The notes below the pieces were generated by a model. That model made no database searches. It was not told the DNA's origin and worked only from the letters and a program-made list of their open reading frames with translations. From NCBI GenBank assembly GCA_949358305.1, contig OX442315.1:33074427-33134426 (forward strand): 60,000 bases of DNA. The letters are read 5' to 3'. The DNA is from Strigamia acuminata (lineage: Eukaryota > Arthropoda > Chilopoda > Geophilomorpha > Linotaeniidae). A program made the translations under genes and the position numbers. Positions 26,862 to 35,892 of the stretch are shown piece by piece (position 1 is the first letter of the stretch; each line of letters opens with the position of its first letter).

Positions 26862-26877
26862 GGGGGGGGGGGGGGGG
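26862..26877 (+). repeat. Run of 16 G
   Basis: A homopolymer G run in otherwise AT-rich DNA. Its length should be treated with caution because such runs are prone to sequencing error. Confidence 0.9.
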
Positions 26878-27611
26878 TCTTGACCTTAAAGTGGTCTGCA
26901 AACAGCTACAAAATGTTATTGCTACGTTCTAGATTAAAGTTTAAGAATCATTGCAAGGTGACACTATGGCCGAGATTGTTTTATTTTGAAAATGTGAAAT
27001 TGTGAAAGGAACATCTGTTCACTCTTAGCTGCACTGCAGTACTGTTACTTGAGTCTTGCGACACTGCAACGTTTTATTGAGATAACAACAACAATTTCCG
27101 ATTCTTTTCACGGAATAATCAAGATCTATTTATGGAATATGGTGGACGAAAAATAGGTTGTACTCTTCAGATTAAAGAAAATTGAAATGTCGGACCGGAA
27201 ATTTATCTTTAAAAACATATTTTTCTAATTTTTTTAAATTTTTTTTTCTTTGGACACATTTGTGAATGAAGAGGGAAATAACTAATAAGCCTAATGCAGG
27301 GCTTGTGCTTGTTTTCTTTAGGATTAAGTCTAAATTACTTTATGTTTGGGTTAGAAGTGTCACATGATGGGAGGTCTATTTTTTCTTCTTTGTTTACATC
27401 CTGTAATAAATGGTGAAAGATCTACTGAGATAATGGAATGAAGTAGATAGTAGGAGTGTCGAGTGCTGCTACTTCTTTACACCAACCGCAAAATGTTCTA
27501 GATGTGAGTTGGAGTGTACAATTCCTTTTAGAATGTCTTTGAAAAATTACTCTTTGCATATTGAATAAATAATCTGGATTTGTGTTTGTTTATTGCGAGG
27601 TAAAACAGTTA

Positions 27612-28129
27612 TAATAGAGAGTTTGCGGGATGCATTTTTCCCTTACAGTTAAACACTATACGGTATAAAAATAGTGTAAGGGAAAAATGATAAAATAGAG
27701 AGTTTGCGGGCTGCATTTTTCCCTTATCACTACACTATTTCACTATGTCACGTGATCACCGAAACAGTAGCAGTCTCTTTTTAAAAAAATTAGAGACAAT
27801 TGTTGTATTTTACTGCTTCAAAACAATGAAGCACCTTTATTATTGTGAATTAAAACCAAATGAAAGAGAAAACAATGATATAAACCTTAATACGCGCCCT
27901 TTGTGCGATCGAAGCGAAGAAATTAAAATGGCGGCGAATGAGGTCGTTGCTAATCCAAATTTAAAGGCTCTGTGACGTAAATAGTGGAAAACTACCGGAT
28001 TGGCTGCGCTATATTTTAATTTAGTGTTCAAAACGATACACTAAACATTTTTCCCTTACGATATGGCACTAAAATAGTGTAAGGGAAAAATAGTGTAAGG
28101 GAAAAATGCATCCCGCAAACTCTCTATTA
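27612..28129. mobile_element. MITE with ends taatagagagtttgcgggat
   Basis: Terminal inverted repeats of about 35 bp (taatagagagtttgcgggat, then gcatttttccctta). A second, direct copy of the left end lies about 80 bp inside (27693-27727), and the motif agtgtaagggaaaaat recurs near both ends. A 76-codon frame inside (27745-27975) is unrecognised. Confidence 0.88.
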
Positions 28130-28275
28130 ACTCGGACGTTATAATTTTATTTAAAGTTTGATTTAAAAATAATATCTAAAAATATAACAAATAATTTTCA
28201 GACATTATTTTTAACTTCAACATGAAATATAAATGTACCACTTTATAATGAACTCTAAAAATGTAAATGTGGGAT

Positions 28276-28380
28276 TTCAGTTGACCGCCATTTGCCCACA
28301 AAATAACGTTATTTTGTGCCAGTTCGGCTGGATGGCGCCACGAGCACAAGACAGAATTGCATTACAGTCTAACAATCAGA
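28276..28380. repeat. Foldback repeat, copy 2 (fragment)
   Basis: It shares ggatggcgccacgagcacaa and gacagaattgcattacag with the complement of the repeat at 14260, and is directly joined to a fragment related to the 5.2-kb transposon. Confidence 0.7.
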
Positions 28381-28551
28381 ATCTGCGTGTCAGAGATTCG
28401 AATTTTTCATAGGATTCTGATGGGATTCGGAAAGATTTAGATGATTATTTTAATAAAAAAGTTGAAAATATTTTAACTTATGTCCAATTTTCGACAAAAA
28501 ATTCAAAAGTTTTATAAATTGTAAAGATTCGTTTGAATGTCGTGCCCCGTG
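28372..28551. mobile_element. Short non-autonomous relative of the 5.2-kb transposon
   Basis: The left part, caatcagaatctgcgtgtca then gagattcgaat, repeats the first 50 bp inside the large element. The right part, aagattcg...gaatgtcgtgcccc, repeats its right end. Only about 180 bp lie between. The left terminal repeat is eroded, so I cannot show a target duplication. Confidence 0.75.
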
Positions 28552-28669
28552 ATAAATACGGTAACGAAAATAAGACGATGAAGATAAGTCTTGATTTTGA
28601 CACACGGCGGCGCTTTAGTGTGATGGTTTTTTTTTCTTTTCTTGGCTCCAGGTAATGAGGCCTGTGTAA

Positions 28670-28702
28670 ATTGAAACTTCACGTTGTTGAAGTTTCAATG
28701 CG
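28670..28702. repeat. Short perfect hairpin
   Basis: attgaaacttcacgttgttg followed by aagtttcaat forms a 12-bp stem with a short loop. No associated gene is seen. Confidence 0.6.
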
Positions 28703-29268
28703 ATTGGTTTTCCGCTTCCTATTTACATAGAAAAAAATTCTGACTTAAAAAAAAAAGTGCTGTCAGAAAAATACTTTTTTTCCCCACTCACTGACTACAC
28801 CAAATCAACTAAAAACATGTTGACATTTTACTGTTACCTAGCCCGCATTGTAGATGATTTACTCCACTCTTGAGGCGGGTAGGCTAGGCTTTTGGGCAAA
28901 CACACATGCCAAGTAAAGAAGAAGATTATCACTTATTCACTCCCATGGATTCCTTTTTGTCAACAACAAATCAATTTGTCGAATCGACTGCTTCACCACT
29001 TCATCAAAAGCCACATTTTTCTCGAATTGTCACGTTTGTTTCAACAATTTTAATAATTGATTGGTGTTTTTTCTTGTTTTTCCTGTTTTTTCCTGGTATT
29101 TTTTGGGTTGTGTGTGTTTATTGGGGAGGTTTATTTGGTTTTTAAGTGTTTTTTTCGTTTTCTTAGGTTTTTAGTAAGGTTTTTAAGTGTTATTTTTTCT
29201 GGACCTCGATAAAAATTTTCAATAGTATCCGGACCCCACTTAAAATTATTTGCTGACCTCTGGTTTAA

Positions 29269-29411
29269 AACTAAGTACACATAAGATTTTCAGACCTAGA
29301 AAATTTCCGTGTGTGGTAAGCGGAACTATGTGTACCACATCGACCAAAACTTCTGGCCGCTCACAGAAAGTGACCATTCCGTGCACGGAATCAGGTCGTG
29401 TGTACTTAGCT
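29269..29411. mobile_element. Probable small MITE
   Basis: The left end aactaagtacacataag and the complement of the right end, agctaagtacacacga, match over about 14 bases. It contains a palindrome attccgtgcacggaat. Borders are uncertain. Confidence 0.55.
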
Positions 29412-30478
29412 TAAGCCAGGATACCCAAGAATGATTGCTTGACTTGTTCCAAAAAGGACGTTGCAGCCATTTATTTTTCATTAAATTAAGCTTGAACCTG
29501 CTTGGATCAGCGAAGCAGGAGCAGGACTGCAGAACTCGGATTCGAAGCTTTTGCCTTTATTCGCTAGAGTTTTAAAGTAAATTTCTTTAAGTATTAAACT
29601 ATATAGATTGGAATTCTCAGAAGACTTAACGCTGATGGAATTTCTATCTTTATTGCAAGCAATAAGAAATGAGCACTACTGGAACATAATATTGCGGTGC
29701 TTAAACTGACTGCATCAACAACAACTTGATTATGATTGCTTATTAGGAGCAAATCTTTTTCATAAAATATATTTGAGCAAAATATAATAATAATAATGCG
29801 TTTTATCTATTTTAATTGTTAAATTCTTTAGCTAAATGCATTATCTTTAAATTTTAGCAATTTTTTAAAGGTCAAAGGCTTAGTTACAATGTAATAAGTA
29901 TGCTCAGTGAGCGCGCGATGTGTATGTAGCCCTCATTACACACACACTTGTTTGTCTTCATTAATTCCACAAGAGTTTACACGTGCAAATTTTATTTAAA
30001 TTTTCTTTTTCTTTTTTTTGTTATTTTTTTTGCGTAACTTTTATCTTTAAGCAAATTTTTGACACTGGTGTATCTGAAATGGAAGATCTAGCATCAGATC
30101 TACTAGTTGTCCTCACGCATCATAGTTGACGGCTCACTAGGCGATAGCGCCACTAGGTGTAAAAATGTCACACTAAAATGCTCCCGCATTTACGCAAATT
30201 TCATTATCTTGAATTTTATAACGCACAGTTCCTTTAATTGTGGATGTTTATCGTTGTGAAATGCCACTTAATTGGTGATTATTTTATTTGTAACTTCAAC
30301 TAAATAATAAATACTCGAGAAAACAAGGCAAATGACAGATCAAATTCATTATGAACGTGTGTGAAATGTCAATAAATAATGCATATTTTAGTAGATGATT
30401 TTTAGACACGAGAATCTCGTTTTGTCTTAACCCTTCCAACCCTAAGATGGGTCCTTTTGTGACACCATTTTTAAAAAA
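29412..30478. other. No gene seen
   Basis: AT-rich intergenic sequence that ends at the 3' LTR of the retrotransposon, with a piggyBac-like end at about 30428. Confidence 0.55.
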
Positions 30479-30661
30479 TGATGTGTTCTTGTAATGGATT
30501 CGGATCGATGGTGTTGGATTGGAAAAGAACGGACTAGAAGACGACCATGTTGAGTGGGCTTATTTGCATAAATGCCTTTTAATCGAGTAACAACGTAGGT
30601 GGCGCTGCAATCGGCAGCGTCACAAATTATCATAAACAAAAGTGGAGTACGAGATACTCCA
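30479..30661 (-). repeat. 3' LTR of the retrotransposon
   Basis: Same sequence as the 5' LTR except for one base, and directly preceded (minus strand) by the purine-rich tract. A piggyBac-like half end, TTAACCCTTCCAACCC, lies about 50 bp outside it at 30428, indicating insertion into or beside an older element. Confidence 0.93.
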
Positions 30662-30803
30662 TCATTCCCCCAATTGTGAAACAATGGTAAACAATTAAAA
30701 CATTGAAAGTTGAAATAAGACATGGAATGTAATATACTAACAATAAACAATTGAATTCTGACAAGGTGTAACAATGAATACTCGAAGTTTAAATCTAATT
30801 ATG

Positions 30804-32570
30804 TTATTCCGAAAAACCATAAAACTGAGTTTGCTTGCGACCACGGCGAGATCTTCGACTGTGCGCTGGCGGTACAGGAATCGGCGGCGGAGTCGGAGGA
30901 CGCGGAGGAGGAGTCGCAGCCGGCCCTGGAACGTTTTGTTGAGCCGGAACAAGTGTTGTCGGTGTCGGCGTTCGCACTGCTGTTGTGGTCAGTGCTGAAG
31001 TCGCAGTTGACGTGGACGCATGTGTTGCTGCTGGAGTCGACGCTGTTGGAACTGCTGCTGCTGTTCGTGCGGCTGGAGTCTGCGTGTCTGGAAGCAGATC
31101 TGGCGGCAAAACGAATGGAAAGCTGCAGGAACTTTCCCCCTCAATTGGAAGCGGGCGCCCAATTTTAACGCGCTTACGCATCGGGTCCATCATTGTGAGG
31201 TCGGGCAGCAAACGAGGGTCGAGCAGGTGCAGTCTCGGAGCAGCAGGCGTCGCAGGGGAAGCAGCTGCAGTTGGAGCAATGGCAGGCGAAGGTGTGATGG
31301 GCGGAGGTGTGGGCACAGCTCCTACACTCGGCGTGAGGGCGTACGCGACAGCACCAACCGCGCCTTTCGTCTTCTCGATGAGACCGAACGCGTCCAGCCA
31401 GTCGCGACCTAGCAACGGGACGGTGCCTGAAGTCGCCACACACAACGGCAAGGCGTGGGAGCGATCGCCGTAACGCACTGGAACGGTGCAGACGCCTTCC
31501 ATCGGCAGGACGTGTCCATCGTAGGACGACATTTCGATGTCCAGCGGTTCTAGAGGAAATTGAGAAAAGCATTTGTTATACAATTTTCTGCTGACGAATG
31601 TGGCACCAGCGCCCGTGTCCAACTCCATCCAGAGCTTGGTGGACGCGACGATGACTTCGATGACCAGCGGCTTGATGCGTTTTATCGTCGCCGAATTCAC
31701 AGCTGTCGCAGGCGGAGCAACTGAAGGTGTGATCGAGTAGAAGGTCAACTTCCTCGTGAATTGCCTCGGTTCCACGTCGATTGCGTGAAGTGGCGCTGAT
31801 TTCGATGCAGTAGACATGCATGCAGACTGGATGTGGCCTTCGCGGCCGCAGTTGTTGCATTTGTACTTGCGAAACTTGCAGTCCGCACGTTTGTGGCCTG
31901 TTTCACCGCACGACAAGCATTTGTCGGGGTCGCGTTGGTGTTTCACGCCCGATGGCTTGTGTTGGTGACCAGTGGTGTCCCTGGAGGAGCGTTTGCCACT
32001 GTCGTTAGATTTGGTGGCGTTGCCGACCTGATGCACGGATGTAGACGTATCAGTGAAGCTCATAATGTCAGAGCTAGCCAACTCAGCTGCTACGGCGGCA
32101 GCTAAAGCTGTCTCGAAGGTGAGATTGGTCTGCAAATACAGCGTTTCTTGAACGGCACGCATGTTTAGTCCAAATATAAGCTGGTTTCTCAGCTCGTTGT
32201 TGAGATTTTTGCCCAGTTCGCAATATTTAGTAAGCGCCTGCAAGGCGGTAGCAAACTCCATCACTGTCTCGCCTTTGTTGCGACGACGCGATCGAAAACG
32301 AATCAGCTCACCTTGCGCCAACGGTTTTGGCTTTTGGTGTTTTTCCACAAGCGCCACGATTTCGTCGTATTTCATCGTTGAAGGATCTTTGGGTCGGACC
32401 AAATCCACGATTTTCTGCACGGTAGCCATCCCGACACAAGCCAAAAGGTGGTTGACCTTGTCGGCGTCCAAAGTGATTTTGTTGCACGCGAAGACGCACT
32501 TCATTTGAAACACATAAGTGGACCAATAGTCCGATGGATTGTACTTCTCGGGGTTCCCGGTCAGCGGCAT
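30804..32570 (-). CDS. Gag-protease polyprotein of a defective LTR retrotransposon (588 residues)
   Basis: The start is chosen at MPLTGN (32570), after the primer binding site; the frame is open further upstream into the LTR. Residues ~1-200 are a capsid-like helical region of Gypsy type. Two CCHC zinc knuckles, CLSCGETGHKRADC and CNNCGREGHIQSAC, occupy ~215-250. An aspartic protease has its active site LDTGAGATF at ~316 and LLGRDWL at ~390. Then comes a Pro/Ala/Thr-rich tail ending in a basic RRSRRGRK motif. No reverse transcriptase, RNase H or integrase is present, so the element needs enzymes in trans. The basic tail resembles the extreme C-terminus of Gypsy integrases, so the gap may be an in-frame deletion; that is inference. 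Confidence 0.93.
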   Translation of the reverse strand: MPLTGNPEKYNPSDYWSTYVFQMKCVFACNKITLDADKVNHLLACVGMATVQKIVDLVRPKDPSTMKYDEIVALVEKHQKPKPLAQGELIRFRSRRRNKGETVMEFATALQALTKYCELGKNLNNELRNQLIFGLNMRAVQETLYLQTNLTFETALAAAVAAELASSDIMSFTDTSTSVHQVGNATKSNDSGKRSSRDTTGHQHKPSGVKHQRDPDKCLSCGETGHKRADCKFRKYKCNNCGREGHIQSACMSTASKSAPLHAIDVEPRQFTRKLTFYSITPSVAPPATAVNSATIKRIKPLVIEVIVASTKLWMELDTGAGATFVSRKLYNKCFSQFPLEPLDIEMSSYDGHVLPMEGVCTVPVRYGDRSHALPLCVATSGTVPLLGRDWLDAFGLIEKTKGAVGAVAYALTPSVGAVPTPPPITPSPAIAPTAAASPATPAAPRLHLLDPRLLPDLTMMDPMRKRVKIGRPLPIEGESSCSFPFVLPPDLLPDTQTPAARTAAAVPTASTPAATHASTSTATSALTTTAVRTPTPTTLVPAQQNVPGPAATPPPRPPTPPPIPVPPAHSRRSRRGRKQTQFYGFSE

Positions 32571-32748
32571 TGTAACGGCAAAGAATACGAAAAGATGAAA
32601 ACGTGTTGGGAAAAACTCACGGAGACGTGTTAGGCCTAGCGCACGAGCGCGTGGTCGAAAAGTCCGAAAATCGTCAAAAATCGCATTAAAACAATCAAAA
32701 CTTGTGGATATTGTTCTGGAAACGAATATCCCATCCCTCGTCGCCAAT

Positions 32749-32931
32749 TGATGTGTTCTTGTAATGGATTCGGATCGATGGTGTTGGATTGGAAAAGAAC
32801 GGACTAGAAGACGACCATGTTGAGTGGGCTTATTTGCATAAGTGCCTTTTAATCGAGTAACAACGTAGGTGGCGCTGCAATCGGCAGCGTCACAAATTAT
32901 CATAAACAAAAGTGGAGTACGAGATACTCCA
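32749..32931 (-). repeat. 5' LTR of the retrotransposon
   Basis: On the minus strand it reads TGGAGTATCTCG...AACACATCA. It is the upstream LTR because gag follows it, and it ends two bases before the primer binding site. Confidence 0.93.
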
Positions 32932-33510
32932 AAAAAATCATTATTTTTATGTGAAATAATTTTTTTTTAAATCTGATTTTTGCTGACTATTCCTTTGAAA
33001 CATCACTAGACACTGTACCATGAGTTACATTCAAGAACGCCAATTCATGTGTTGTGTTAATTTCAACATTTTTAATTTACAAAGTATATATCGTGCCTCA
33101 GATAAATGAGAATTTATCGTGTGAAAATATGACCACACAAAAGTCACTAATAAACATTTGGACATGTTTGCCGTTGATTAATGACCAAAGCTGCGTGCGG
33201 CGCCCTTTTTCGAGGTCATCACTTCCTGTTCTGCATTGCATGAATATTTGTATATTTTGTAAGCTTTTTAGACGAATAAATTGACTCGTTATCTCAATGT
33301 ATTTTTGAAGTCGGGTTAATAGTGGGTTGAGGTTGTCATGGTATCAGAGCATGACAAAGAGCATGATAGGTTTGTTATAAAACAGTGTAAAAGCATGTGC
33401 ACATCAACTATGGCGGATACATTCCATAAACGAAACGAAAATTTCACTCCTAAATTTTTAGTAGTACGAGTAAAGTTGTAGACATTTATCTACAACTTAA
33501 TGGGCAGAAT

Positions 33511-34421
33511 ATGGAGGATTTAAAATCCCTGGCTTTAAATATCGTTTACGACTCCATTTTTCAATGGCCGGTAGAAGAAAGTAACGACGTTCGAACGAAA
33601 AACACACAACAATTAATCATCTAGTTCGAAAAACTACGTAAGTGACACACGGATGTGTGAATTTATTTCATAATTTTCAATTCATGCGACATTTTCATTG
33701 CTATAATTACAACCGCGTAAAATCTGATAGAATTTCGCCCGCCCGAATCCGATTCAGTCATCCCAGCCAGAAATGTGCAACAGTAGGCCTAATCTACAAG
33801 TACTGGATCTTAGTGAGTGATATATTGAAGCCGTCGGCATGATACACATCGCGAAACTGGCACTTGTCTCGCTTGATCCCGGGTTAAACTTGACGGACCA
33901 AGGTGTGCAACATCTGTGCGCAGAAGACTCTGCAGCTAGGAACACTTTGCGAGTGTTGAAACTGAGTGAATCGGAGATCTCGCTGGACAGCCACCGTTTG
34001 ATATTGAAGACGACGAAATTGATCGAAGACGTGGCTCGTTCTTCAACCAATCAACTTGCGGCAGGAAATTACGCTTTGTCTGCGGTCGCAACAGCCATGA
34101 GGACGTGATGGATAGGCGTGGACACTGGACGTGTGTCCTAAAGTTTGCAACATCCGAATCATCGCGAATTTTTTCACCCCTAAAATGCTGCACACTTTGA
34201 CGAAACTTAAGGAGTTGAGCACTTTGGACGTTAGCGTGGTGTTTACCATCGAGGTGAACTTGAGCTTAGGGGACGAAAATGATGAGCGGTTTGATCGGCT
34301 TTGTTTGGACAAATTGTATTTTGATAATTTAGTGTATTTCTCTCTGTGCGACCCCACCGATGCGTGGATTTCTTTCACCATATTGGACATGTGTCCAAAT
34401 CTTGACAAACTTCGACTTTGA
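33511..34421 (+). pseudogene. Leucine-rich-repeat protein gene, broken
   Basis: Three frames in order give parts of one leucine-rich-repeat-like protein. The first is MEDLKSLALNIVYDSIFQWP (from 33511), stopped by TAG at 33622. The second holds RPNLQVLDLSE, a TGA at 33818, then LNLTDQGVQHLC and NTLRVLKLSES (to 34108). In the third, after a frameshift, come LTKLKELSTLDVSVV and DMCPNLDKLRL (34131-34421). The LxxLxLS and TDQGVQHLC patterns are typical of cysteine-containing LRRs. No splice sites rescue the breaks convincingly, so I call it a pseudogene. A recently decayed member of a multigene family is likely. Confidence 0.6.
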
Positions 34422-35831
34422 GGCTGAGACAATGAAATTTTAGAAATAAAAATGTGATGATGTCACAGTGGCCATAAATAACATCATTTATTTGTTATTC
34501 ATACAATTAATATTTTGCTTCGTAACTGCGAATGTTTTGATCAACGTGCACGGTTTCGTTACAACTATATAATGCTTAAACTTATGGATTTACCTTTTTT
34601 CTTTACAAACACGATCAATTTATTTTAGACTAATATAACTTATTATACAAAATTTGAAAACTTAATAACAACAATTCCGGTTTTAACATCTTAAGTCGTA
34701 AATAATTTCCAATTGAAAATACCTTTTAATATATTTTATATTTTTATTGATACACCGAATGACGCTTCATAAAAAACCGTGCACGTTTTATTTATTTTTT
34801 TGCTCATACATTTCGCTTTTATTCACCTGTCTTACTTCTTACCCTCGCATATGTCGACTCGCCTTGTAATGACACTGAGGAAGCGACCCCTTACGGTGTG
34901 TTGCTAGTTGGAAGCGCGCTCAATGGTGGAGGCGGGCGGGAAACCAGTGCCTTAACGGCAGAAGAGAGCATAATACACAACTTTTATTTACTCCATTCAC
35001 CCGTGACAACCCGATTATTCAGTTTGGATTGATTTGATTGGAACGAATGCGAGTTGATGTGGCCGTAACAAAAATCTGGCAAGTAGATGCCATGCAGGCA
35101 AGCCAAATATGATGCGTCAGGTAAGGCGGGTAAACGCAGCACTAGCATCAGGTGAGAGTAGATGCATTTATACATATTGGAAAAAAAATCATTTCTATAT
35201 GGTCGACTCGAGGGATTCGCGAGAGAAAATTTGTTTTTTAACGTTTCAATATTTTATTACTTTCATGTTGTGTTTTTAAATTGAGATTGGTATGACAACT
35301 ATTTCTTTATTATTAATTTTTGATATAATAATATTATTTTTTTTTTTAAAAAGTGCATTTTCTCAATATATATATAAGCTTGTTATATATTTTTAGTGAG
35401 GTGATGTTATATATGGTGGGAATAGAAAGGGGCAACATGTCACGTTTTCTTCATAAAAGTGGTAACGAGGTGTATCGCTGTTGGATAGCAGGGTTGGTGT
35501 TGCAATTTCTACTGACCATAGTCGGGAATAAATTGACATTTTTCCCTCTCTACAGGAGACGCCTCCTGATGTGAGGATGTTTAGTTGCTATGGCAATGAA
35601 AGTGCAAGTACATCTGAGGTCAACATGTATGCCGGGGTATAATCTGAGATTGCGGAACATTTTGAGTCTTCGGCAAAATGACAGTTTGATGGCAGTGCAA
35701 ACAGTGGTGTTTTGTGAGCGCTTGGTTTTGACAGATTAATGATTTAGACATGCCATTAGTAATGAAAAGTAATTTAAACGAGTAAAATTACTTGTTTTAA
35801 GTGCTAATTGCTTAATGAATTAACCGTGTAG

Positions 35832-35892
35832 CGGTCTGCTTAACTTCGGGGATCGGACGAGAACCGGTGTTTTCAGTATGGTGTGGTCGTTC
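35832..35892 (-). pseudogene. 5S rRNA-derived fragment (5' half)
   Basis: On the minus strand the sequence reads acgaccacaccatactgaaa, then acaccggttctcgtccgatc and cccgaagttaagcagac. This matches roughly positions 4-65 of animal 5S rRNA, including the loop A-C region and the first part of the internal promoter. The homology then ends abruptly, so it cannot make 5S RNA. It may be a retrocopy or the head of a 5S-derived SINE. Confidence 0.85.

Larger units (their letters stand above)
25501..27611. other. No gene outside the small MITE at 25811-26041
   Basis: A piggyBac-like half end, gaccctccctgccccaacct at 25700, resembles the left end of the element at 9776 without a matching right end. The remainder is AT-rich and featureless apart from the G run. 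Confidence 0.5.
30479..32931 (-). mobile_element. Young LTR retrotransposon (Gypsy/Ty3-like), deletion derivative
   Basis: Two direct 183-bp repeats bound the element and differ at one position (ataaatgcc versus ataagtgcc). On the minus strand each begins TG and ends CA. The flanks are aaaaa on both sides, the likely target duplication. A primer binding site candidate, TGGCGACGAGGG, follows the 5' LTR after two bases, and a purine tract TTGGGGGAATGA precedes the 3' LTR. The interior (about 2.1 kb) codes gag and protease only. Near-identical LTRs mean recent insertion. Confidence 0.95.

Noticed and set aside
30985-31473. Open frames on the + strand opposite the gag-protease gene
   Set aside because: They mirror the Pro/Ala-rich coding sequence of the minus strand and have no features of their own.
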